Shown piece by piece: positions 14,786-29,344 of a DNA stretch of 64,000 bases. Positions within the stretch are counted from its first letter, which is position 1; each line of letters begins with the position of its first letter. A program made the position numbers and the translations under genes. A model generated the notes under the pieces. The model had not been told where the DNA came from and searched no databases. It was given only the letters and a program-made list of their open reading frames with translations. Source of the stretch: Serinus canaria (lineage: Eukaryota > Chordata > Aves > Passeriformes > Fringillidae); the NCBI RefSeq assembly GCF_022539315.1, contig NC_066313.1:64483934-64547933 (forward strand). The letters run 5' to 3'.

Positions 14786-16194
14786 GAAGCTACATAAACT
14801 AATTTGAAGTCAGTGAGAAATGCAAAATAAGAACTGTAAATGCCACTAGAGCTGGAGAAATGGAAATTCATAGGAGAATATTACCAAAGAACTAAGTTTT
14901 GTTGCTTTTGTTATTGCAATTTAAAGTATAAAATCTGACCAAAATATTTGCAGTAGCAGTAGACTATGCTTTCTTAAATACAGAAAAATAAGTGAATATG
15001 CAAGTTATAATTTTCCTTCTAGTATATATTTTAATTACTTTCCTATCCACAAAGTTTATGGTCCTATTTTATGGCTTTGTAAGAGTATTTCAGTCTGCTG
15101 TTTATTTTATTAATTGTATTGCATGCTGTATTTGATCATGATCTGAGAGATGCATTGAATTACTTTAAACACATGCTTTAGATTCCTATGGATGCATAGT
15201 ACAGTTGTTGAACATACCCTGCATTTCTAAAGAAGCAAAAAAAGATTGCTCACATTCATACAAGAGCTTGCTTCCATGCCAAGAATGACAGATGCTGTTA
15301 CAGCTGAGAAATGTAGTGTTTTAGGAAAACACTCACACAGTAGTTGTCTTAGGCCAAAGTAAAAAAAAAATAATTTAAGACGCCTTAAACTAAACTGGAG
15401 TTAAAGGTACTGCAATGTAGATGTTGGTTGTGCGAACTGTCAAGGATTATGTTCTAATTCAGTAAATCTACAATATCTGAGTGAACAAAATAGTTTTGTT
15501 CTCTGCCTGGAATAATTTCACATGTGCCTAATTATTGTTTTTCTCATTTCAAGTAAATATATTTGCAGGAATTTTTTTAATTGTTTGTATTTTATGTTGT
15601 AGAGTGTGTGTAAATGATAGCATACCAAGGAATGGTGAAGAGGGGAGTTGTCTGTGCATAATCCAAACTTTTGTGGCCTGTATCTGACTTCACTGTGCCA
15701 AAGCAACATATTTGTCCTATTTTAATGTTCACATGATCAGCCAGAGTCTTTAAATTCATTCCATGTGCTACAGAGAATAATTCACGTGGGAGATTGGTTG
15801 TCATGTTTAGCAAGAATATAAGATAATAGAGTAAATGGAAATTTGGAAAGTAACAGAAGTACCAAATTATATAGCATTCTATATAATGATGCCTCAATTA
15901 GAAACACATAGTGGTAATGACACAGATACAACGGTGTAGCCCTTCCTTAATGGACTAAAAGTCCTGACACACACTATTGGACTTGTGTGGTGACAGTTTT
16001 GCTTTCTACGGTGCTAAAAATGCATATGACTTTGCCTAAATTAGAAAAATAATTGTTCTGAATTTTTTAAAACCCCTAAGGTGGCATAGAAGTAATAACT
16101 TCTGAATTCTGTCAAAGTCATTAACTTCACAAACCTACAAGTAATTCTTTAGAGTCCAGCAAGGAAACTCAGAAAAGGTGCTTCTTGTCACTGA

Positions 16195-16265
16195 CAAAAA
16201 AAAAAAAACAAAAACAAAAAAAAAAAAAAAAACAAAAAAAAAAACAAAAAAAAACCAAAAAAACC
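16195..16265 (+). repeat. A-rich low-complexity tract
   Basis: About 70 bases made almost only of A with isolated C bases (A-runs of 3 to about 18 broken by C or CC). It is typical of a decaying poly-A microsatellite. It may be the tail of a + strand retroposed sequence, but the upstream 200 bases match no family I know. Its length will vary between individuals and is prone to sequencing error. Confidence 0.9.
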
Positions 16266-19200
16266 TGTAATAGGTGGGAAGGATTGCTACAGTTGTAAAA
16301 AGTTTTATTCCTTCATTAATTTACAACAATGTGTGTCATGGTAAGTGGCAAATAACCAATACTTTATTTGCTTTCAGAGAGAGTATATTTTATATAAACA
16401 GGCAAGTTCTGTTACATTCTGTGGCTAGGGAACAGAGATTCATAACATTTTCTTCTATTTCAAAGAAGCAATTTTAAAATGGGATAAAATGCTAAATATT
16501 CTGGGTCTTCCCAGTGCAGTGTTACAGGCAGTGTTGAATTAGCTTGATACTTTTTTATTATTCTGAAAGGGAAAATATCCCTTGAAAGTTCAAAGAAAAT
16601 AGTTTAAGCAGTTTAAGCCACAGGCCACATCAGAATAATCCCTGGTTAGAATTTGACATGTATCTAAAATACTATCTCTCAAAGCAGATGCTCTTTACTC
16701 TTACCAATATATTTGAATTCAAACAAGAATTCAAAAAAGTAATTTACATTGTGTTGGTCAAACAAACTAATCTCTCTGATGACTTTTGGCTATATATAAG
16801 ACTATGTATCCAGTTTATTGTATTTTTGCATTAATCTGATCTAGCTTTATACTAGTCTGCACATACACAGTTATTGACTTGATCACAAAGCTAAGTGAAG
16901 ACTAATTTACTGCTCTCCTTACCCTATGTATTGAGGGCAGCCTTGGAAAATGCCCTTCATTGTTGAAAGCCCAGACATCTGTTAGAAAACCTGCTGTGGC
17001 CAGTTGCATTTCAAATCTTAGCACTATTCATCTAGAAGTAACATCTTTTTAGTATCCCTTAGGTATTTTTCTCCTCACCTGAACATTCATGCACTCAAGT
17101 CTAATGACAGTTTCCCATCTTTATCAATATTCGTGCATGTCACCTGCAATCCACAGTCCTACATTATCATACTTAGTCTTTTTCAACATGAAGCAGACAA
17201 TAGAGCACAAGGTCCAGAGCTATACTGTGATTTCTGCTTTATTTGCACTTCTCCAAGGTGTCACCTCCACTTTCTCCCTGATGGTAATTCTCAAATTTGA
17301 CACTAATGTGTTTGTTTACTCTGCTTTAAAGAGGAACATTTCATGCAAGGTCCAAAACATTGACAAGAAAAGCTAATATTAAAAATTCCAGAAACACTCT
17401 CATTTGAAAGAGTCTGTGAACTCCTTGACAAAAACAGGAAGCTTGGGTGGAGGTCCTATTTTGAGTAAAAGTGTTTTTGATCTTAACTTCCTAAAAACTT
17501 CATTCCCATGACAGAGACCTTTTGCCTCATCTAAGGACTTAATTCCAGTAATCTGCTGATGTAAGGCTTAAGCTTCACTCTGGAGGACAGTTCACAGTTC
17601 CATATCCCTGGAACTTAAGAAGAAGAAAATGTATTCTGTCCTCTGCCTGTAAGTTCAGAATCATTATATGAATAACGATGGGGTGACACTATTCTCATAT
17701 CGTTTGCTAAAAATAGGCAAAATGAGATCTCCTCACTTAGGAATAACTGATCAAATCCATCATGTGATAGGAGTGTTGAGTACCTACCATCAGTAGGATG
17801 GCTAGTTCCCAGATGAAAAATAACTGAAGTGAAAAGTCATGATTTAAGACCTATTTTCAAAGAAATTGGAGATAACACAAGATTAGACATCAACAGGAAG
17901 TAAGTGTAATTCTTTCTCTTCAAATTCTAGCAAATCAGAGATTAATTTGAGAAGGTTTTTTAACTTTCTAACTGGGAAAGCTGCAGAATGTTTTTCCTAT
18001 GTTGCTTTTGCCAACCAGAGTCATCTGTACAGTAAATCCCCAACATCCTGTAACAATGGAGATTCAGCAAATGGAAATATAGCTAATGAAGTTCTTAGTA
18101 GTGTTCTCCCTCTCAGGAGTACTGCTGAATTATCAGTTTTCCTACTCAGCATAGTCACTGGATATCTGATATGAGGAAGTGTTTTTCAATGTGTATGTGT
18201 CTGAGTCAATCAGATTCTTGACTTATTTTATGCTTAGGTCACTGACATTTTTTGAGGTAATGTGGCTACTGCTTCATTACATATTGCCCTTTGAAGTGTT
18301 TGGCCCTTTAAATCTATCAGGCAGCAAAAAGAATTTTTTTCCATGTATCCTTCTGCAGGGAAGTTCTGCACGTGCTTTCATTTGATATTAATAGACTTCA
18401 AACGTTTAAATACTTTTTAGCATGTGGCAGAGTGATCCTAGAGAACCTCAGTGCCTCAAGAACTTTTTCACTGGATGAAAAAGCTCTAATGCTTGTAATC
18501 ATAATGTAGTAGAGCCTGTGTCACTGTGATGGCTCCCAGCACAAGTTCACTCCTGAGATTTGCACTGCAAATCACAAGCTTTAACTCCTAAAACCCTTAT
18601 GCTTTATGTTGCTTTTAGGATGGTAATTCTGCAGTTTTTATTGAAGATTCCTAACCCATGGTGTTTTTGTGTGGAATACATATGGAGTAACTAACACTGT
18701 GGATGTCCTGAAGCAATTTACCTGTAACTGTTCTTTAAAGTATGATTTCTATATGCACATTTGCAGTGTACACTGTTTATTGCTTGCCTTTAAATGTCTG
18801 TTTATGATTACCAGGAATTCTGAGATTGGAAAGAAGTGAAAATATGGGCCAAACTCCAGCCCACTTATATAACAGTAGTCAAAGTATTAGACTGTGTGTC
18901 CCGTTAGTATTGCTAAGACAAGCATGCTTTAGTGTCATGTACAAACACTGCATCTCCAAGAGCAGCTGACAGTGTGCAGATTGTCTTGTTTTCTTGCAGA
19001 CTGACTCCATTTTGAATTAAGGCAAATTGAGGTATTACCCTATTAAGGGGTTTCAGATTAAGCCTGAAGTCTGGTTCTAACCTGGTTCAGACTTTAACAG
19101 CAGAAGAATGGAATGCTAAGAATGGAGCTCAGAGTGGAATAGAGTTTGAATTACTTCAGAAAAATATTAAACACCTTCACCTACTGAAACTTTCTTGTAA

Positions 19201-21574
19201 TAAACAAAGCAAAAGTATTGCAGATCACACAGAATAAGGTTAACTGAAGTGCAGTGGTAACTAGACTGTTTTTCAGTCATGACCTAAATATTTATACAGA
19301 ACTGGTAAATAGCATGGCCAGACTGAAATTCAACAGTTCATTCTTCCAATTTTAAAAGGAAATTAACTTTTTCTATAGTATTTAGGTCCCCATTCAGTGG
19401 AAGTCTTGTAAACCCTAAGAATAGAAAGGGTTAAAGCCAGATTTTATTGTAGTGTTCAGTGAATGGGTTCCTTTATCAAAGGAATTAATGTTAACAATAT
19501 GAGATGTCACCATTTGCTCTTCAGTGAATACAAGAATTGCGTCTGCAGTTGCTTCCTTAGTTGCATGATAGATGAGCCACATTCTAGGGCTCCTAGTAAG
19601 AATGGATAATGACAAGGATGAAATGTTAAAAAGCACTGGACACACCGAGTAGTTGGAGTTTTCTCTTTCTTCCACAATAAAAAGTTGCTGACTTTGATTA
19701 TGCTACTCATCTGGGACAGGGAATACTTGGAAATCAGGAGTGTCTTTGTCCACAAGTCCCATTAGGGGAAAAGTCCCAAAAGAACAAACATTTGTTTTCA
19801 AGTCCTCTACAAGAAAAAGGAAAATTATACTTCTTAGGTGTGGTTATTGCAGGGATTGTGATAGTTCAGCTAAAGAATGAATTGTTGAAATGGTGAGAGA
19901 GAACAGAGCAAATAGGAAAAAATAGAAAAATTTGGACAAAGATATGTAGGAAGAAGGAAGAGAACTGGACATAATCAGAGGAAGCAGAGAAACCAAAAAT
20001 TGGATTAGTCTGAGAATGATATACACTAAAATAAATTAATTTCAGTGCTTTTTGCTTTTGTGCCTCAGGAGAAAAGTGATGGTTCTGTCACATCTTAGAC
20101 TCTTCTTAGAATGTATGCATGAAACTTGTATTGCAAAGCCTGTAGTATCCCAATCCTGACTTCCTCTTCTTCTTTTCAATCCTAGATTTTGTTTTCTTTA
20201 TTTTCAACTGCTTTTCACAATACTGTTCTTCTCAAATTAATAACTTAAGTTGTAAAGGCAAAGTTGGGTCTTTCTATAAAAATTTTGTTAAACTTGTCAG
20301 ATGACAGATAAAATACAGAAAAGTATGTTGTGAAAGCAAATATGGTCAAGAATGGAGACAGCTTGGAGTTAACTGATTATTTTTCACAATAGTTACTGCA
20401 TTTTTAAAGTATTTTCATTTCTCACATGCCTCAGCAGGTAATATAGGATAATTTGATTACTGAAGAATTTATTGGGATCGCCTGCTTTATAGAAAGCTTA
20501 AATTTACTTGACCTTTTTCATGTTTGCAGATGAAGAGAAATGAGATTGTTTCATTAGTGTCATAAGCAGTTTGTTGCTGTATCTGTTCAGGATTCATTTA
20601 CCACTACGTTCTTTTATAAGCATGGATACTGTGACTGTAGCTTGTTCCTTTTGTTTCGGGCTGTAAAAGTGTCTTCCACAATCGCTTGTGCTATTGATAC
20701 GATTGTCTGTGTGTTTACTGTTCCTACTGTTCCTTGTTTGATTTGAAAGACTTGTACAGTTCAGAAAAATAATTTTTAGAACCAATATATGTTTCATTTC
20801 TGGATAATGACACACAAAAATATCTACACTTTAGGACTTGTAATAAACCAGCCAGTAACACTTTATTATTTAATAGTTGTCTCTAGAGCTGAAATGCAGT
20901 TGATGAACTTTTTTTGTTTTTAAGTCACGATTATGAAGAGAGGTCTTCACACTGTCTTCTTTGTTTTCCTGTTAATGGTAATGTGGATCCAATTACTGTG
21001 ACTGCTTGGGAAAGGACATTTTACATATCTTAGGTTTGAAAGAAGACAGATCCAGTTGTGCTCCCCTACCCACTGCTTGTCTGTCAGTCATTTTAGTATC
21101 CTTTGATGCCCATCTCTGCTGTTGCCATTACCGTGTCTTTCCATCCTTTGCTCTTCTAACAAAAGCTCCCCTGAGCTGCCCAGTTGCACTGAAGCATGCC
21201 TGATGGCCTGCAGGCAGCTTAGTGGAAGTTCCTTTAACTTCTGAAAAACAGATGGAAAGCCATGTATTTTTCTAGTATCATACTTAGTTTAAAACAACTG
21301 CTGGAAATACATTTATAGCAGTCTTTGGTATGTGGATTTTAATATATTAATAGTTTTTATGTAGCATTCATTTGCTAATAAGGAAATGCAGATTATCTTG
21401 TGTGAGATGATCCTTCTTGTCTTTGAAGGGAACAAATGTTTTTTTTGTAAACAGCAAGCTCAGTATTAGCCAACAGTATACTCTTGCAAAATCCTGGGCT
21501 GTATTATCAGGACAATAGTCAAGACATCAAGAAAAGTCCAGTTTCAGGAAATCAAATACAAACAACATAGTGAT

Positions 21575-21981
21575 AAACTGGAGTGAATGTAGAGGAGAGC
21601 CACCAGAATGGTCAGGGCTGGAGCACTTGCACCGGGAAGAGGGGCTGGGGGGGTGTGTTCAGCCTGATCTCTGAGGTTCCTGACAGCAGTATCCCCAGTG
21701 CCTCTGGACAGGTCACTGGGAAGATGGAACCAGGCCCTTCACAGCAGGGCATGGACGCATGATGAGAGGGTGTCAGTTAAAACAGAAGATTCTGACTCGG
21801 TCTAAAGAAAATCTTTTTCACTAACAGCATTACTGTGAGCAGTCTCCATCCTTGAGTTTTCAAGACCCGAGTGGCTAAAGCTTTGAAAAACCTGGTCTCA
21901 ATTCATAGATGACCTGGCTCTGAACAGCATGTTGGACTAGATACCCCCTGAAATCCCATCCAACCTCAATTATTTAATAAT
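21575..21981 (+). mobile_element. CR1 LINE 3' end fragment
   Basis: The segment follows the 3' part of avian CR1 LINEs in order. It has GAGAGCCACCAGAATGGTCAG, then GGGCTGGAGCAC, a middle section with GGGCATGGACGCATGATGAG, and the near-terminal GTTGGACTAGATACCCCCTG and CCATCCAACCTCAAT. It reads on the + strand and is diverged, with many small indels and no open reverse-transcriptase frame. 5' truncation is normal for CR1. It ends in an ATTATTTAATAATT tail instead of the usual short 8-bp repeat. Ends are approximate. Confidence 0.87.
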
Positions 21982-24900
21982 TGGTTTCTATTTGTATTAT
22001 TGAGATCTTATTTTTAAGGTGTAATTTCAATGAAGAATAAATGGAATATTATGCAGCAATATGCTGACCTCTCATAAGTGATTTCAAGTACCAAGACCAT
22101 CCATTATATTAATTATTAGGGGAAAAGGTAGTTTGCTGTCCCTCATTGATAACTGTAGCACTTTTAGGAACATGTCCTTGAAAGATAACAAGGTATGCCC
22201 GTACCTTGAACTCTTCTTATCAGGAAATCAAACCTGTTATATGTGATATAAAGGACATACCAATCCTTTTCTAAATTATGGCAGTTTGTACCCTAACCTT
22301 CTGACCTATTCTGCTCAGCTCTCAGGGAGGAAAATGCAGGGGGAGTAAGCAGTCTCTCTGGTGGCACAGCAGTTACCAACTTTGTCTGATGGTCTCCCAG
22401 TTAGCCCTACCTCAAAAGATTTTTCCCTACCTTCTCATTTCTCTCCCTATCCTTTTCCAGGAAGCTGCAGTGATAATGCTTCCTTTTCTTATTTTTTCCT
22501 TGCTGATTATCCATTTTTTTTATCACTGTGTAAAACAGAATTTTAGTTTTTATATTACTGATTTCTTAAAAGTTACATTTACAGAATTAAGAACTTAAAT
22601 ATTTGTATGTTTATTTCTGACTGTTTTAAGGAGGTGTATGGCATTCCAAACATTTTTCTTCTTCTTGTAGTTGGTAGTTGCAATGCCCTTTAAATTTTAT
22701 TTCTTAAAAGGAGAGGGACATTTAGTTACTGCTCTTGTCATTTATGTAACTGCTGTTCTGTCAATCATTTGACATTGACTTTTTCCATCTTTGCATTATT
22801 GGAATTAAAAATCATACAGTAATTATCTTATGTTAAGTAAATATATACATCTAAAGTATCTTAATGAATTTTCTATTTAGTGAGAGGAACTGGAGCATAT
22901 ACCTCCACAAATAGAGAATGCTGTTTAGGCTGGCAAGTAATAATCACTCCATGTGGACTCACAAGAAATACTGGAAAATATTTATATTGATTTAACTGTA
23001 TATTTGATTAAATATCACCTCTCTGGCTAGTGAATGGGGAGAGTTTAAAGAGACAAATTTTTGTATGTTTTGTCCATGAGGAAAAAACAATTCAGATAAC
23101 AGACTCAGAGTCTTTCTGTAACTGTTGACTCCAATTTCTAAATTTTCTTGAGCACTGAAAACAATGTTTGTAATGTTTGTAGTGCAATAATGATAATGTA
23201 ACGAACAATTTCTATTGCTTCCAATATCAGATCTGTTCAAGTCTGTTTTATCTGCTACAATAGCAATTTATTACAATTATTTTCCAGAAACACAATTACT
23301 ATAATAGTAAAGTAGTCGAATCTCTGGAAAAGCTAATACTTGGTTTAAGGAGGTAAATTGTGGAATCAATGTCAAAATTGTACAGTATCTTGAAAAAATT
23401 ATTATGAACAGCAGAAAAAAATTATCAAGTCAGGCAATTCCAAATGTGTGCTACAAACTTGGAACTTAATGTAGAGAAATACTAAAAATTGATGCTTTCA
23501 TTTCTTAATGTTAAATATCAAGAAACTTGCCGGCCTTTTCTTCATTTGGATCTGTTTTATATTTCTCATATCAAAACCTCTCACAGTCACAATTTCAAGT
23601 AATTATTTCCTCATTAATCAATGTACATTATTGGGGGATAAGTCTCTGTACTATTCCTTGACTTTTTGTTGATTTAATACAAAATTCAGCTTTGTTAGGA
23701 TGGCAGTTTTTTTGCAAGGAATGAAGTAAATCAAGAAATGAAAATGAAAATACTGGTTTAATAAAGTTAATGGTTTGGGATGCCATGAGAAATCAAATAG
23801 AGAAAAGTATACATAGAAAATATGACTAAAGATTTAATGAGATTTTAATAAATGTACTTGGGGTTTTTTACCGTTGGATTAAAATATGTACCATAGACAA
23901 AGACAAATGTTGCATTGCAGGGATCCTTTTCAATCTGTCACTTCAAAGTGATGGGTTTTTTAAAATAAAGTATTTATTTGTTTGAGCAAAGATGTTGATA
24001 AGCAATGGGAAATTTAATCGTGCTTGTTCTGCTGCTCATCCAGATGCATGGTCCACCTCAGTTCAGCACGTTTCTCCTACTTCCAAGATCTGCAACTTCT
24101 GCCATTTTGTGTGCTAGTGCACACAGATGCAAAAGATAACTTTGTGCAGTGTATTGAGGCTGTGCCAGAAGCAATAGAGCTCTTCAGATTCTTCTGACTT
24201 ACTTTGGCTTGAGGTGCTGATGTCTGCACCCTTTAGCTTGGCTATGTTTCCCTTTTGGGTTGTTGTCCTGAACTTATGAGACATTTATGAAACTCTTTCC
24301 TCTTGTATCTCTTCACTAGACTTCAGAGAACTCATTTATAGCCTTCCTGTTTGAAAAAGATTAATCTTTAATCTTTCTTTGGGCTATTTTGAAGCTTCAT
24401 TCAAGGGATTTTGTGAGGTGGTAATTTCCATTTTTGGATTCTCAAATTAGGTATCTCTGTGCTTACATTTCCTGAAATACCTGATCTGGTAGGTATTCTC
24501 AGACCAGCCATGTGTGTCCTGCTTCTATATTTTTTAGCACCAGAAACATAAATGAGAACACAAGGTTATGCATCTTGACTAATTTGTATAGGCAAAGAGA
24601 AAAGCAGCTACCATTAGATTCCTAAAAATTACTGAGGTGACTCTGTTCTCCTATTTGTGTATCTAAAAAACAAGTTTTGAGGAGGAAACAGTAAAATTAT
24701 ATCACATCCTTTATTAAATGCTCACTCATTTCTTCAGGCCCTTTCTTTTTGTTAAGGATGCTGTCACATCCTTCATAAATGTCTGTACACCGGTAAAGTT
24801 CAGTTAGGTTATTTGAACATCTTTTGTATTTATTTAATTGAAACAAATAACAAAAGAGTCAATAAATATGCTGCTTACTTAAACCAAGTAATAACAGTCT

Positions 24901-27900
24901 ACGTAAGTGAGCAAACTAAGTATGCAGAGGCAGCACTGTGCTATTGCAGAGTAGTTGCAATTGCACCCTGCTTCATTTTTTGTAAGAAAGGCATGACAGG
25001 AGCTGCTCTTCTGTTTTTTACAGTTGCCCAAAATAAAAAATGCACTTTTAGTAAGTGAAAGGCTATATTTAATGCCCACCAGAGCTCCAGGATTGAGAGA
25101 AAACTCCCTAGTGAAGTTTTATTAGGAAATTCTCATGACTGAGGTATGACTCCCAAGCACAGGCTTGGCCAAAGTGGTCTCTACCCAGCAGTCTTGAAGC
25201 TGTGTCTTGGTGCAGGAGAGAATCTTCTGTTTCACAGAGCAAGAGTCAAATAAAAGAAAGCACAGTTGCATAGTCCAGAGACAGAGAAACAAAGATGGAT
25301 TTCTGTCGCTGTCAGTCAGCATGATTCAGCAGATATATTTAAGGCTTTCATGTTGTTCATTCTTGTAGTCTAGTGTACACTGGGCATTAGTCTAGGGTAC
25401 AAAGGGTCCTACATTCTGAAGAACTACTATTTAGTGAGTGATTTTGTGTTTAAGTGTCCCAAAGCTACAAGGAGTGGAAACAAACTGTGTATCTTGCTGA
25501 GTGTGGATGTTTGGAACTAGCACTTCCTGTAAACTGCAGAATAGTACGGGGAAGGTTTTTTTTTTGACAGAATGAGGATCAGAGGCTGATGCAAAATAAA
25601 TGCTTAGGACGCTGCAAAACACAAAAATCTGCTTTGAAGCAAGCAGCTTTAAACAAAGCTTCTAAGCTTTCTCAGATTTTACTGAACCACATGCAAAAGT
25701 ACTGTATATTTAATTACTTGATACGAAGCAAATGTAACATCTGGTAAGAACTTGAACGTTAAATCAAGTTTACCCTTTAGCGTCTAAGCTATATGTTTCT
25801 GGATTTTTTTTTTTTAATTACAACCTGAACCAGGAATATTGTGCTGAAAAAATATCTCAGTATGTTGTTTGGGAAAAACAAATTTTAAGTGAAAATTATT
25901 TCAACACACAAATTTTTCTTTTGTTTCAACTTGTAAATGACATGTTTCATCCTTTGTTTAATCATTATACTTAGAGCTTTTGTTGTTATTGGAAGTATTT
26001 AAATTTGTTGTTACAAAGTGCATTGTTATTTTAGATCAGCTTAGAAATAGTTTAATGTATTTAATAGACGTGAATTAGGTAATAAATATTACAAAAAACT
26101 GAAAATGCTTATAAATTTGGTATAAAAACTTCATAAAATATGTATTTTTAAATGAATGACAGATTTCTTACCCATTTTCCAGTAAATATTGAAACAGACT
26201 TTCATTTTGTGAAATCGGCCAGATACGTGACTAATCAGACTTAATCTGAGTGCTGCAAAAGCTGAACAATGAAAGCATTTGAAAACTAAAGATCTGAGTT
26301 CTTACATTTTTAATTATTTAGTGAGTCGCATTTGAACACAAATCATGGGTAATTTTTGATTGTTCAGAAATATGGCAACCAGTTTTTAGTATCAAGGATC
26401 AAAAAGAGAGCTAGTGAAAACAAGATCCTTTGAGTACCCATGTTTGAACTGGGGTCTGGCAGTGTGCTGCATGTATGGACAGGATTTGTGCAGTCTGTGA
26501 CAGACTAAATTTAATAGAGGTCTTTCTAGATCACTGTTACTCCTTCTGTGACTCCAACTGGCAGAAAGGAGAGTAAGGAAAATTCATTTGTGTACTTTTA
26601 TACTTAGATTGGGGCTCTTTGGAAGTGAGGAGGACTTAACAGGCAGACTCAGTTCCAGAAGGTGAGAAAGTTAAACTAGGATTTGAACCTCAAATTGCAA
26701 GAGATATGGATGGGTAGGATTTGAGGAAGGATGCCAAACTACAAGGGGGATAAAGGAGTAGAGAGAAATCCAGAATGCAGAGAGTAGTGCTGTAAGATAG
26801 GAATGGAGGCTGAAGAGGCTGTGAACTAGGCTATAAGAAGAAAAACAGATGTCCTGGGAATAAAGAATGAAAATAGAATTGGAATTCAAGAGACGTCTGG
26901 GCTGGTGCTGGGACAGAGAGGGAGAAGGTCAGGAACACTAGGGGACATGTTGGAGCTGGGAGTGGGAGGTTTGCAAGAGGGCAGGTTAGGGAGGAAATGT
27001 CTTTAGGTTTCTTTGCAAATTTGGCACTGAACCAAAGCACAGACATTTGTACAAATATGAGAGTATATTCTAATTGCTTTAAAGATCTTAGATCTGGAAC
27101 TGACCCAACTGTGGATTCAGGGTGATTTCACAACTTGCAGGGTTTTGGTGGTTTTTTTCAATTTTTGAAGTTGGAAATAATTCTAATATATATCCCACAA
27201 AGTTTTAGGTTGGTATAATCTGGTTTACAAAATTATAAAATTGTAAAATTAGATTTTCATTTTGTATAATTTTAGTAGGACTTTCTTTGTAAGATGCATT
27301 ATTTTTATTTACTTGCTTGGCATTCTTTCTTATCAACAAGTTTAATACTAGGATTTGGCATTTCTTAAAAGGGTAATTTTACAAATTTATTGTCTTCTAA
27401 TGTACTTCATTGTTCAATTACCTTTTTAAGGAGCACCGCTGTACATCTCAGGTTCTGTAGGTGGGCAGTTTATAGTTTCTCCATTCAAAAAACTTGGTTG
27501 CCATATTTTTTTCTTCAGTATCCAGACTATGTGATTTTACCATTAAATCTTTCTGTTTGCTCTCTGGTATGCATATTTTGACACGTTATTATATCATTGT
27601 ATCACTACTTGAAAAACAAGCTCCTGTGATTAAAAAATCTTTCAAACCTTACAAAAGAGAGTTCAAGTCCCTCTCTGAGTATTCCCTCTTCTCCATTACT
27701 CTAGTAATAATATTTTTTATAACCATTATATCATTGCATTAGCAAACTTCAGGCATCATGGATTGGTCAACCTAATGGCGAAGAGACATAAAGGAACTGA
27801 GATTTCATTCTAGATGATTATTTTATGTGACTTTTTTTTTATTGGCTCAGTCTGTTATTTTTCTTTGATTCCCAGCCCTCATTCTTCTGTGAGACTAAAA

Positions 27901-29344
27901 ACTCTACTCTTTCATTATATCAAGTTTGTTAAAATTTCTTGACAGAGAAAAATCCTGCAGACCCACATTCCACTGTTTGTTTTTTTCCATAATAGTAGTA
28001 TTAAAGCATAGGGTGGTTTTGGTTGGTTTTTTTTTTCCCCTCAGAGACCATCTAGACAGATAAAGGAATGTATTTCAGCACATTGTGTTACATGACTCTG
28101 TACACACATGCACACACACTTGAGCTGAAATAGCAGCCAAGAAAACAGAGATATTATCTGGCTGAGTAAAAGCAAATATGACAAAGAAACTCTGAATGGT
28201 GCTATGGTGAAGGAGTTACTAGTGAGATCAACAGTGTAGTAAGGTTAAAGGAAAACTGACCCATCATAAGTTTGCCAGTGCACTTTGCCAGTGCAAAACA
28301 GATCATGCTCGTGTAAGCGACTTCAGATTTCCAAAACAAAGGATAAAATTTCTTTCTGAAGTTACTGCTCATAATTGGGTAGAGAAGCATGCTCTGAAAG
28401 CACCCATTTGGTTGAGTAGAATCGTCAGAGAACTACAGACTTCTCTACCAAGCATAGAGAGCAGGTACAGAGAAGTATGGATTGCCTCTGTTCACGCACA
28501 TTCCAGTGTGCCAGCTCAGTACAGTACAGGACATTGAAGCTCAGAGTGGTTGAAGGTCTCAGACTGTGTACAGGAAGACATTGCTGTTTGTTTTGTGTTG
28601 AGGTGGAAGGTGTGAATTTGTTGCTGGAAGTCAATAAATATAACTAATAATTAAATTAAGTGTGTGTGTTTCATTGCATTGTTGGCTGAATGACATGTAT
28701 CTTCATAAAGACTTAACTATTTTGGACCACAGCATTCTTCCCAGGATTATAAACAATGTGTATACTGGGACAGATTTAGTGTCATGTCTGCAGCCACTCA
28801 TGTGCAAAGTGTGGAGAATTCTAGAGTGCTTAAATGTTTCTGTGTGGTAAAATGAAAACAGAAACATTTAGCAAACAGTGATGAAAGTATCAGCACTTGA
28901 AAAGCATCCCTAAGCAAAAATGACTGAAGTAGTCAATAGGTAACTGGAATTTAGCAGCTTGAGTGCCATAACTCTGTTTGGGAACAAATGCCATGCTATT
29001 AAAAAAATATTGTTTTTAAAAGAAAAACTTTAGATGAGCTCAGTATGCAGAACTTCCAAGCTCTGCTCATGCAGTGAGGAAACAATCTTATTCATGCATT
29101 GGACTATTTATACATAGATGGGTGTCTACAGAGTGATTATAGGGACATCATAATGACACCTGTTTGTTCTGTTCAAATTAATTCCAGTGAAAATTGCTCT
29201 CTCTTTGTGCCTTAGAAACATTCCTACACCTGAAATCCTCAAGGAAAATATTTGAAGTAATCCCCTTGTTTTTGTTAAACACTCTCCATCCCACCTAAAG
29301 ATTAGGTGCTAAATAGGGTGGAATTGTGTTGCAACCATTATTTA
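21982..29344 (+). other. PIBF1 intron, third segment; no gene seen
   Basis: AT-rich intron without supported genes. A purine-biased stretch (G and A on the + strand) runs from about 26690 to 27000 and produces long minus-strand chance ORFs. The stretch from about 25690 to 26110 is very AT-rich with scattered CpG dinucleotides and could be a conserved noncoding element, which the sequence alone cannot show. Confidence 0.72.

Larger units (their letters stand above)
11439..21574 (+). other. PIBF1 intron, second segment; no gene seen
   Basis: AT-rich intron with no supported coding sequence. It contains an imperfect tandem duplication near 13078-13130, a 16-base T-run at about 14770-14785 and an A-rich tract at about 16195-16265. 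The remaining sequence shows no repeat family or RNA gene that I recognise. Confidence 0.75.

Noticed and set aside
14539..14871. 110-codon minus-strand ORF rich in Lys
   Set aside because: The Lys/Glu content comes from T/A homopolymer runs (including the 16-base T-run); no homology recognised.
17089..17376. 95-codon + strand ORF
   Set aside because: Composition is like translated intron and no motif was recognised; near the expected chance length for 64 kb in six frames.
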